Shown: positions 1 through 5,970 of the stretch, piece by piece | Layout of the letters: each line of letters starts with the position of its first letter | How positions within the stretch are numbered: position 1 is the stretch's first letter | NCBI GenBank assembly: GCA_030640885.1 | Contig: DAOWIN010000004.1 | Span: forward strand, 1-6,138 | Reading direction: 5' to 3' | From: Candidatus Omnitrophota bacterium | Lineage (GTDB): Bacteria > Omnitrophota > 4484-213 | DNA length: 6,138 nt | Notes under the pieces: model-generated | The model's input: only the letters and a program-made list of their open reading frames with translations | The model's database searches: none | Told to the model about the DNA's origin: nothing | Translations under genes and position numbers: made by a program

Positions 1-575
1 CCGGAATGACCAAAGCAGGTAGGTTTATAACTACGCATTTCCGCCTTGGCAGGATATTCAAATACAGCTTCTTCAATGGTAACATCTACAGGCAAATCAA
101 TGAGAACAGGTCCCGGCCTGCCGCTGGAAGCGATATAAAACGCTTCTCTGATTATCTTTGCCAAATTCTGTGTATCTTTAACTAAATAATTATATTTGGT
201 TATCGGGCGGGTAATTCCGGTAACATCAGCTTCCTGAAAAGCATCGTTGCCAATCATTTTCCTCTTTACCTGTCCGGTAAAGATAACCATTGGAATAGAA
301 TCCATATTGGCAGTAGCAATACCAGTAACCAAATTTGTAGCGCCAGGGCCAGAGGTGGCTATGCAAACTCCCACTTTGCCTGTAGCACGGGCATAACCAT
401 CAGCGGCGTGTGCCGCCCCCTGCTCATGGCGAGTTAGAATAAATTTTATAGGAGAGTCGTAAAGAGCATCAAAAATAGGTAAAACTGAACCCCCCGGATA
501 GCCAAAAATATATTCCACTCCCTCTTTTCTTAATGTTTCTGTTAAGATCTGAGCGCCCTTAAGTTTCTGTTTCAT
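1..575 (-). CDS. ilvB: Acetolactate synthase large subunit, N-terminal 191 codons (runs off left edge)
   Basis: This enzyme condenses two pyruvates to 2-acetolactate, or pyruvate with 2-oxobutyrate, using thiamine diphosphate. It is the first common step of branched-chain amino acid synthesis in the cytoplasm. The visible part is the N-terminal ThDP-binding domain, about residues 3-170. It shows FGYPGGSVLPIFDAL (24-38), RHEQGAAHAADGYAR (49-63) with the cofactor-activating glutamate E51, GPGATNLVTGIA (77-88), FQEADVTGITRPITK (113-127) and GRPGPVLIDLPVDV (152-165). These are characteristic of biosynthetic IlvB/AHAS. The catabolic AlsS form and other ThDP enzymes such as glyoxylate carboligase are less likely, but the missing FAD and C-terminal domains would settle it. 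The ATG at 575 is the first possible start, because an in-frame TAA lies four codons upstream, and it gives the normal family N-terminus. No Shine-Dalgarno sits at normal distance; AAGGAGG is 22 nt away, inside the promoter spacer. The rest of the gene lies beyond position 1. Confidence 0.96.
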   Translation of the reverse strand, partial: MKQKLKGAQILTETLRKEGVEYIFGYPGGSVLPIFDALYDSPIKFILTRHEQGAAHAADGYARATGKVGVCIATSGPGATNLVTGIATANMDSIPMVIFTGQVKRKMIGNDAFQEADVTGITRPITKYNYLVKDTQNLAKIIREAFYIASSGRPGPVLIDLPVDVTIEEAVFEYPAKAEMRSYKPTCFGHS

Positions 576-581
576 AGTTTT

Positions 582-610
582 ATTTTACCCTTCTTTGCCT
601 CCTTTGTCAA
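582..610 (-). promoter_or_regulatory. Near-consensus sigma70-type promoter of ilvB
   Basis: On the minus strand a perfect -35 box TTGACA (610-605) is followed by 17 nt and a -10 box TAAAAT (587-582, five of six consensus bases). Only 6 nt separate the -10 box from the ilvB ATG at 575. Transcription starting about 7 nt after the -10 box would therefore begin at the ATG itself, giving a leaderless mRNA. The AAGGAGG motif at 604-598 lies within the spacer and would not be transcribed from this promoter. The match is seen directly; promoter activity is inferred. Confidence 0.72.
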
Positions 611-614
611 CCCT

Positions 615-672
615 CTTAGAGTTTATGGAGTTTATGGAGTTAATGGAGTTTATGGAGTTAATTGGGTTTGTA
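615..672. repeat. 9-bp tandem array (GAGTTTATG units) in the alr-ilvB spacer
   Basis: Reading the plus strand, six consecutive 9-bp units run from 619 to 672: GAGTTTATG, GAGTTTATG, GAGTTAATG, GAGTTTATG, GAGTTAATT and a degenerate GGGTTTGTA, preceded by CTTA. The same CTTA plus two units (GAGTTTATT, GAGTTTGTC) occurs at 749-770, where it encodes the last residues and stop codon of alr. The 19-bp stretches 615-633 and 749-767 differ at one position, so the array appears to have grown from a copy of the alr 3' end, or the reverse. No reading frame or RNA is recognised in it. Confidence 0.85.
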
Positions 673-682
673 AGAGAGTGAA

Positions 683-751
683 AAGGTTACCCAGTTTCCC
701 AGCATCCCAGTTTCCCAGCTGGGTGACTGGTGGCTGGTAACTGGTAACCTT
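683..751. repeat. Imperfect palindrome with word-periodic arms, possible alr terminator
   Basis: An inverted repeat is centred on the perfect palindrome CCCAGCTGGG (714-723). The left arm is four 8-bp words: CCCAGTTT (690), CCCAGCAT (698), CCCAGTTT (706) and CCCAGCTG (714). The right arm is four 7-bp words: GTGACTG (723), GTGGCTG (730), GTAACTG (737) and GTAACCT (744). The outer ends pair perfectly (AAGGTTAC with GTAACCTT), and the remaining words pair with single-base bulges and a few mismatches. The right end overlaps the alr stop codon (750-752). In the alr transcript it would fold into a long hairpin ending CCTTTTC, so it may terminate transcription weakly. The rest of the spacer is the 9-bp array and the ilvB promoter. 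Confidence 0.85.
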
Positions 752-1865
752 AGAGTTTATTGAGTTTGTCAATAAATCTATGGGGTAGTTGGCTGAGTCG
801 GCAAACTACTTCATAGGGAATTGTTTGGCTTAGTTTAGCCAACTCCTCTACTTTTATTTGCTGAGCCTTCTGTCTGCCAATTATAACAACCTCGTCTCCT
901 ATCTTGATATCTTTATCTATACGCACCATTACTGTATCCATACATACACTGCCAACAACAGGAAAAAATTTCCCTTTTATCAAAATCCTCCCTTTATTGG
1001 ATAATCTATAAAAATAACCATCGCCGTAACCAACAGGTAAAATGGCAATCCTTTCTTTCCTTTGGGCAGTATAAGTTCTTCCGTAGCCCACACTCCATCC
1101 CTTTGGGATGTCTTTTATGTAGGCCACTTTCGTTTTCCAAGAAAGAACCGGCTTTAGCTCTATTTTTTTGCGCAAAGAAGCTTGGGGATAAACTCCATAA
1201 AGAATTAACCCGGAGCGAATTAGATTAAACCAAGATTTGGAAAGACCTAAGAAAGCCAAACTATTGGCACTATGCTGATAGGTAAAATTGATTCCCTGTT
1301 TTGTTAATTTTTGCAAAAAGGCATTAAAACCTTTGATCTGAGAAAGGGTAAATTTTTTGTCGGCGGCATCAGGAAAATGGGTAAAAATTCCCTCTAATTC
1401 CATGTTTTTCAACTTGCAGATATGCTCGGTTAGTTCTGTTGCTTCCGAAACAAAAGCCCCCAGCCGCCCCATTCCTGTGTCAATTTTAAGATGGACCTTA
1501 ATCCTTTTATTTCTTTTTTTCGCTTCTTTATCTAACAAACAAGATATTCTCTTTGTGCATACGGTTTGGCTGATATTAAGATTTACTACTTCTTCCACCT
1601 CTTCTTTTTGCGAAATAAGCCCTAAGTTTAAAATGGGGCTGTTAATCCCGACCGCTCTTAATTCTCTTCCTTCGCTGACATCAGAGATCCCGAGATAATC
1701 TATCTTTTCTTCAACCAATGCTTGAGAAATCCTTATTATACCATGCCCATAGGCATTATCCTTTACTACCGCCAATATGCCGGCTTTGCCGTTTAGCCCC
1801 CTTTTTATCTGCCGAAGGTTATATCTCAATGCTGAAAGGTCTATTTCTAACCATGTGTGTTCCAT
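750..1865 (-). CDS. alr: Alanine racemase, PLP-dependent
   Basis: This cytoplasmic PLP enzyme interconverts L- and D-alanine, supplying D-alanine for peptidoglycan. The 371 residues match the usual family length. The N-terminal TIM-barrel domain carries the PLP lysine K35 in AVVKDNAYGHG, K127 (equivalent to the carbamylated lysine of the Geobacillus enzyme) and R134 in LKIDTGMGRLG, then HSANSLA (198-204) and R217 in LIRSGLILYGVYP. The C-terminal beta domain supplies the second catalytic base Y261 in SVGYG, PVGYGDGY (277-284), M309 in GSVCMD and Y351 in TIPYEVVCRLS. All expected active-site residues are present. An in-frame TAA directly precedes the ATG at 1865, so no longer start is possible. 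There is no Shine-Dalgarno; the leader is AT-rich, with only a weak extended -10 (TGC then TAAATT, 1881-1873). tsaB ends 108 bp upstream, and co-transcription with it is possible. The last residues, DKLNKL, are encoded by the 9-bp word that also forms the array at 615-672. Confidence 0.97.
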   Translation of the reverse strand: MEHTWLEIDLSALRYNLRQIKRGLNGKAGILAVVKDNAYGHGIIRISQALVEEKIDYLGISDVSEGRELRAVGINSPILNLGLISQKEEVEEVVNLNISQTVCTKRISCLLDKEAKKRNKRIKVHLKIDTGMGRLGAFVSEATELTEHICKLKNMELEGIFTHFPDAADKKFTLSQIKGFNAFLQKLTKQGINFTYQHSANSLAFLGLSKSWFNLIRSGLILYGVYPQASLRKKIELKPVLSWKTKVAYIKDIPKGWSVGYGRTYTAQRKERIAILPVGYGDGYFYRLSNKGRILIKGKFFPVVGSVCMDTVMVRIDKDIKIGDEVVIIGRQKAQQIKVEELAKLSQTIPYEVVCRLSQLPHRFIDKLNKL

Positions 1866-1876
1866 TTATTTAAATT

Positions 1877-1972
1877 TAGCACATAGCGGATAGCGAATAA
1901 TAAAGAATAAAAAGTCTTGAGATTTATAGCTTTCTTATCTTTCTATACGCTATACGCTAACCGCTATACGCT
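1877..1972. repeat. Imperfect inverted repeat with 7-bp word arms filling the tsaB-alr spacer
   Basis: On the plus strand the left arm is TAGCACA (1877), TAGCGGA (1884), TAGCGAA (1891). The right arm is CTATACG (1943), CTATACG (1950), CTAACCG (1957), CTATACG (1964). The reverse complement of the right arm, AGCGTATAGCGGTTAGCG, aligns to the left arm with a few mismatches, so a stem of about 20 bp is possible around an AT-rich middle. The element begins within a few bases of the tsaB stop (1974-1976) and ends about 11 bp from the alr ATG, so it makes up almost the whole 108-bp spacer. No clear U-tract follows it, so it is not an obvious terminator. Confidence 0.8.
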
Positions 1973-1973
1973 T

Positions 1974-2663
1974 CTATTTTTTTCGAACCACAGGCGGAAC
2001 CAAATACATCGGCGATAACGAATCAATATTATCGCTTTTACCTCTTTTGAATTTCTCTAAACCCAATTTGGCAATTATAGAGGCATAAGGAAACCAAAAT
2101 TTGCGTCCGAGAAAAATTACCTCTTTTTTTTGTTGAGCAATAAAATCCTGATGTTTCTCTAATCCATCTCCCAAGAATACCACTTTTTTCTTATTTAGCG
2201 TCTTTAACAAATTTCCGATTTTAACTACCTGATATTTTGTTTTTCTTTTTAGTTTGTTAGATTTGCTAATTTCATAGAACGCTGTATAAACCCTGTCCTG
2301 TCTGGCATCAATAATCGGACAAATTAAATGATCGGAATAGTCAAGTTGCAGCTGGGCATTTTTTGCAAGCGCGTCCAAAGATGATATTCCGATTACCTTC
2401 TTTTTTTCTCCAAAGGTTAAGCCTTTTAGAGTTGCCAGACCAATGCGCAAACCGGTAAAAGAACCCGGCCCAATATCAATGGCAAAGGTATCAATATCCT
2501 TTAATGAAAAGGAAGAGGCATCTAATATATCTTTTATTGTCGGCAAAAGCCTTTCCGAATGCCTTAAACCCAAAAAATAATTCCCCTCTTTAATTACCTG
2601 ATTGTCCTTGATTAAAGCTACACTCAGCATTTCGCTGGATGTGCTAAAGGCGAAAAGAAGCAT
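1974..2663 (-). CDS. tsaB: tRNA threonylcarbamoyladenosine biosynthesis protein TsaB
   Basis: TsaB is the non-catalytic partner of TsaD. With TsaE and TsaC/TsaC2 products it forms N6-threonylcarbamoyladenosine at position 37 of ANN-decoding tRNAs in the cytoplasm. At 229 residues it has normal length and an ASKHA fold. Visible features are the first phosphate-like loop FAFSTSSEMLSVAL (4-17), RHSERLLPTIKDIL (34-47), AIDIGPGSFTGLRIGLATLKGL (61-82), which is the family hallmark, IDARQDRVYTAFYE (118-131) and the terminal MYLVPPVVRKK (219-229). The first loop has serine where most homologues have aspartate (usual IDTS, here FSTS); TsaB does not need the catalytic site. An in-frame TAG lies seven codons upstream with no start codon between, so the ATG at 2663 is secure. 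No Shine-Dalgarno precedes it; the upstream bases are repeat words. A promoter at 2784-2812 gives it its own transcript. Confidence 0.94.
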   Translation of the reverse strand: MLLFAFSTSSEMLSVALIKDNQVIKEGNYFLGLRHSERLLPTIKDILDASSFSLKDIDTFAIDIGPGSFTGLRIGLATLKGLTFGEKKKVIGISSLDALAKNAQLQLDYSDHLICPIIDARQDRVYTAFYEISKSNKLKRKTKYQVVKIGNLLKTLNKKKVVFLGDGLEKHQDFIAQQKKEVIFLGRKFWFPYASIIAKLGLEKFKRGKSDNIDSLSPMYLVPPVVRKK

Positions 2664-2667
2664 GATT

Positions 2668-2779
2668 CTACAGGCTGCAGGCTACAAGCTACAGGCTTCA
2701 GGCTGCAGGCAAGAAAAGAAAAGAAATCTTAAAGCTTAGGTTTCTTACTTGTAACTTGCAGCTTGAAACCTGAAGCTTG
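2668..2779. repeat. Imperfect inverted repeat with 7-bp word arms upstream of tsaB
   Basis: The left arm on the plus strand is six tandem heptamers from 2668 to 2709: CTACAGG, CTGCAGG, CTACAAG, CTACAGG, CTTCAGG, CTGCAGG. The right arm is CTTGTAA (2748), CTTGCAG (2755), CTTGAAA (2762), CCTGAAG (2769) and a partial CTTGG. Its reverse-complement words (TTACAAG, CTGCAAG, TTTCAAG, CTTCAGG) match the left-arm consensus CTNCARG. A purine-rich middle with AAGAAA and TTTCTT can extend the stem. Since the tsaB promoter lies just outside the right arm, nearly the whole element would be transcribed as the tsaB leader. Confidence 0.85.
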
Positions 2780-2783
2780 GTTT

Positions 2784-2812
2784 ATTATAGCAAATTTCCC
2801 TTGAATTTACAA
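2784..2812 (-). promoter_or_regulatory. Sigma70-type promoter with extended -10, upstream of tsaB
   Basis: On the minus strand TTGTAA (2812-2807, four of six consensus) is followed by exactly 17 nt and a perfect TATAAT (2789-2784) preceded by TGC, the extended -10 signature. The predicted start is near 2777, about 113 nt before the tsaB ATG. It sits immediately after the terminator of the preceding gene, which supports it being the tsaB promoter. Confidence 0.75.
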
Positions 2813-2850
2813 ATAAAAAGGCAGCTAAATTTAGGATTTAACTGCCTTTT
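2810..2850 (-). terminator. Intrinsic terminator after the 1022-residue protein gene
   Basis: The stem pairs AAAAGGCAG (2816-2824) with CTGCCTTTT (2842-2850). After one C/A mismatch it continues with TAAAT (2826-2830) and ATTTA (2836-2840) around the loop TTAGG. On the minus strand the stem runs into TTTTTATTTG. It lies 49 nt after the stop codon at 2900, the expected place for a terminator of the rightward operon. Four Ts on the plus strand side could give weak bidirectional action, but no plus-strand gene needs it. Confidence 0.85.
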
Positions 2851-2899
2851 GAAAAAATGAATTAAAACCACCTTCAGAAATAAATAACCGAATTCATTC

Positions 2900-5800
2900 C
2901 TAAAGCATTTCTACAAATCTTTGGCATTCTTCTATTGCTTCTTGACGTTTTTCAAACTCCTCTGGGGAATATTGAAAAGCTCCGTAGAAAAACCCTGCTC
3001 GCACATCCCTAGCTTTTTTATCAGCATCCTCTATGGGAAATTCGTTCACCAAATCGGCAAATTCTTTAAGACGGTCTGAGGATTTGGCGAAAACAAAAAG
3101 TATGCTCATTATTGGATTATCTATTGTATTATCAAATCCCCGAGCTCTATCTAAAATAAATGTAGATATGCCTATATGATTCCACCATTTATTAACAGAT
3201 TGGTATCCATCTAACTTCTCTCTAAATTCATCATCAAGTAATATGAAACTTTTTTTGCCCAAGAGTTTAGACAATTCCTCGTGTGCAGGGAAATAATTAT
3301 ATTCCTTCTCAAATTTTTTAATAAAATCGTCGATAAGAATAACATGATAGTCATAAGCACGGATAGGAGAAACAACCTCAATACTGTTAAGCAAAGCAAT
3401 ATTATCAAGCCCAAGTAATTCTCTTGTCTCATTTATTGTTTCAGCATCATTGTCTGCAGCAACAATATAAAGTTTCCTACCCACAACCGCTAAAGTAACT
3501 GCCAGCTTAGTTAGTTCTTCTCTGACTAACGGCCTTGCTACTTTATTGACATCAAACATAGTTTCGGCGGTAAAAAAGCTGGAGGCGGTTATAAACATAG
3601 TGGACAGGGCATTGTCTTCTTTGGAAAGTATATCCCGAAGCTCTGCCTGTGAGAGACCAAAGAAAGGGTTGGCAGAGATTGCCGCGTCAAGATATTGCTC
3701 GGAACTTTTTGCTGCCTGATCGGCAAGATCTCTTATCATAGCATTTTCTATATTCTCTTTTTCTCGTTCATCAGTAATACTCTTTCCATATTCTCCTCTA
3801 TCCATTTCAAGCTTAGCTTGCTCAATAATACGCCAAGCTATCTTGTCGTTTCCATCTATTGTCTGGGCTTGATAAAAGAGGTAATTTATCCATCTCTCTA
3901 ATTCTCCTTCCTCGCCTTTAGCCGCTTTATCAAGGATAGAAACCACTACTTTCGCTATATTTTCGTCCTTATCCCAGCCCAGAACTTCACATACCGCCTT
4001 TTTAAATTCACTGTAGGTTTTTACCGGCATAACAGGAGCTTTGTTTGCATCATCTATTTCACCCTCAACAACATAACCTACATTTATATCTTTGGGTTCC
4101 CAACGCCACAAACTATCAGTTTTCCATGCTGGATATCCCCTTTCAATATCAGAAGCTATTATTCCAAAATTATCTTCTACGCACTTGTCAATAATAGTCC
4201 GTATTGGCTCTACGCTGGCATAATAATCCCCGTTTTCATCCTGAAGTTTTTCCACGAGCTTGTGAGCTACATCAGGAGCAAAGTTTAATTTTCCAGTTTT
4301 TGTTCCAAAACTTTCTTCCATCAAAATATTTTCTACATCGGCGCGAGGTATCCCTAAATTAGCAAGCCTTCTTATTAAATTATTTTCAATCCTTTTTATA
4401 GCTTGGGTAAATTGTCTTATTCCATCCATTCTTAAGTGAAATGGCGCGCCTATTCCCACCCTGTTTACATCCTTACAAAGAAATGATACGCCATATGTCG
4501 GATATTCATACTCATATTTGATAATCCGGGCAATAAGCAATTCAAGGGTTGCGTGGGTAAGAAAACGCTCCAAAGGGGTTTCTCCCTGCTTAAGACCATT
4601 TATTTTATCACCTCTCCTGCCTGCTTCTGCAAGAACCCCAAGCGCATCTGATAACACATAACCGCCAAAATTGCCCCAGTGCTCAATCTGCAATCTTTTA
4701 GGACCAAATAATTCCTCAGCTTGCTTTTTGCCGTCTATTTGATACATGGCAATTCTTTTAAAATAATCTTCCACTGGCTGAGAAAACCGGGAACTTAAAT
4801 TCTCTATAAGGGCTATCTCATTCTCGCCTTTATATTTCTCGAACTTATCATAATTTTTAAGTGTTTCAACAACAAATTTAATCATTTCAATATGCCTTTG
4901 TTCATAATCTTTGCTATCAATTTTAAATATATCGGTATGCCTTTTTTTAACGGCCTCAACAGCAGATCGGAGATCGTTTCCATAATTGCCGATTATCCCT
5001 TGCAATCCTGAATTCGGGCGAAGATTCGTTAATGCAAATTCAGCAGGCGTGGAACCAATAGCATATCCCAAATTACCAACTTTGGCTAATTTTTCTATGG
5101 CACCGGTAATTCCAAAAGGTCCATAATGCCTAAGCCCGCCTATCTGGTAGGCAGAATTTATAATCCCTGCATCAAGTCCCATTTCTCCGGTAAGATAAGT
5201 GTATAAAAAAGCTCGCTTGTATCCTTCGGGTGCAGAAGAACGATAGTAAATATCAAAAACATTATCAAAAAAACTCTTTATTTCGTTCGCTCTTACCCAA
5301 TCTACTTTTTTATCTTCTTCTAAGTATTTAAAATTCTCTAATCTAATTGCAAATCCCCCTTTAATGCTTTCAACAATATTGGACACCTCTATAAATTCCT
5401 TTTCTCCACGATTATATTTTTCGTAGGCTTCGCGAAGCAGATAGCAAATCAATAATTCTGCCTCTCCTTTTAGAACATTTTTGGCAATGGTCTCTTCTAT
5501 TTTATTTTCTAATTTTTCTTTTGTAAATTTATACGCCTGATCAGATGACATATAGTCTCCGTTTATACCAAATTTGGTTTCTTTATCTACTCCTTGTGTC
5601 CATTGCCATTTATCTGGGAAAGCCAATAATTCATCTATGGTCATAGCAAATTCAGGAAATTCTTTTCTTATTGCTTCCCGAAATCGCTCATCATTCATAT
5701 CGGAAGGATTAACTCCCATCACTTCTAATTGAAGTTCAAAAGGAGAAAGAGGGTTATTTTGGACATCTCCCATATTCTCCGCCACTGATCTAATCGAATC

Positions 5801-5968
5801 TCTAGTCCCCTTCTCCCTATGATATATATCTTCCTCGTCAAAAATACTTGGAGTATGCAAATTTTTTATCGCATAAGCCGGATAAGGAATAGTATTTAAT
5901 AAAAAAGTGATGGCTATTGTTGATGAACAAAATCTTTTTAGTTTTTTAATTTTCATTTTTTTCTCCAT
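2900..5968 (-). CDS. Large exported protein of unknown family (1022 aa)
   Basis: I do not recognise this family. The N-terminus is a clear Sec signal peptide: basic MEKKMKIKKLKR, hydrophobic core about residues 13-29, and a signal peptidase I site AYA|IKN after residue 33; there is no lipobox. No later stretch looks like a membrane anchor. The mature part is largely charged and predicted helical. It has a glycine-rich block (about 255-335, with YLTGEMGLDAG and LRHYGPFGITGAIEKL), a tryptophan-rich segment WKTDSLWRWEP (615-625) and a late alternating hydrophobic/helical segment (about 821-881, KLYIVAADNDAETIN then HVILIDDF) that could be an alpha/beta domain. No catalytic motif stands out. The chosen ATG (5968) lies 2 nt after the stop of the upstream gene and has GAAGGGG at suitable distance. 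The ATG at 5956, with GGAG six bases upstream, is an equally good alternative. A TTG at 5998 is open in frame but lies within the upstream gene. The gene ends at a strong terminator. Confidence 0.85.
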   Translation of the reverse strand: MEKKMKIKKLKRFCSSTIAITFLLNTIPYPAYAIKNLHTPSIFDEEDIYHREKGTRDSIRSVAENMGDVQNNPLSPFELQLEVMGVNPSDMNDERFREAIRKEFPEFAMTIDELLAFPDKWQWTQGVDKETKFGINGDYMSSDQAYKFTKEKLENKIEETIAKNVLKGEAELLICYLLREAYEKYNRGEKEFIEVSNIVESIKGGFAIRLENFKYLEEDKKVDWVRANEIKSFFDNVFDIYYRSSAPEGYKRAFLYTYLTGEMGLDAGIINSAYQIGGLRHYGPFGITGAIEKLAKVGNLGYAIGSTPAEFALTNLRPNSGLQGIIGNYGNDLRSAVEAVKKRHTDIFKIDSKDYEQRHIEMIKFVVETLKNYDKFEKYKGENEIALIENLSSRFSQPVEDYFKRIAMYQIDGKKQAEELFGPKRLQIEHWGNFGGYVLSDALGVLAEAGRRGDKINGLKQGETPLERFLTHATLELLIARIIKYEYEYPTYGVSFLCKDVNRVGIGAPFHLRMDGIRQFTQAIKRIENNLIRRLANLGIPRADVENILMEESFGTKTGKLNFAPDVAHKLVEKLQDENGDYYASVEPIRTIIDKCVEDNFGIIASDIERGYPAWKTDSLWRWEPKDINVGYVVEGEIDDANKAPVMPVKTYSEFKKAVCEVLGWDKDENIAKVVVSILDKAAKGEEGELERWINYLFYQAQTIDGNDKIAWRIIEQAKLEMDRGEYGKSITDEREKENIENAMIRDLADQAAKSSEQYLDAAISANPFFGLSQAELRDILSKEDNALSTMFITASSFFTAETMFDVNKVARPLVREELTKLAVTLAVVGRKLYIVAADNDAETINETRELLGLDNIALLNSIEVVSPIRAYDYHVILIDDFIKKFEKEYNYFPAHEELSKLLGKKSFILLDDEFREKLDGYQSVNKWWNHIGISTFILDRARGFDNTIDNPIMSILFVFAKSSDRLKEFADLVNEFPIEDADKKARDVRAGFFYGAFQYSPEEFEKRQEAIEECQRFVEML

Positions 5969-5970
5969 TT

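Noticed and set aside
615..751. CRISPR array
   Set aside because: The repeats are 7-9 bp words joined end to end with no unique spacers and no cas genes nearby.
1357..1698. Plus-strand open frame of 113 codons
   Set aside because: It lies wholly inside alr, which has every family motif on the other strand. Its translation is low-complexity and matches no family I know.
683..2779. Insertion sequence or MITE with terminal inverted repeats
   Set aside because: There is no transposase, no shared terminal sequence among the three palindromes and no convincing short target duplication flanking each one.
2664..2899. Riboswitch or small RNA gene in the spacer upstream of tsaB
   Set aside because: The spacer is accounted for by a terminator, a promoter and the word-repeat palindrome. 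I see no conserved riboswitch core or tRNA-like fold.
3211..3432. Second minus-strand frame of 73 codons
   Set aside because: It is a shadow in another frame of the exported-protein gene, leucine-rich with no start signal of its own.
3695..3901. Plus-strand open frame of 68 codons, hydrophobic
   Set aside because: It is antisense to the exported-protein gene with no Shine-Dalgarno. The hydrophobicity is what antisense of charged helical coding sequence tends to give.
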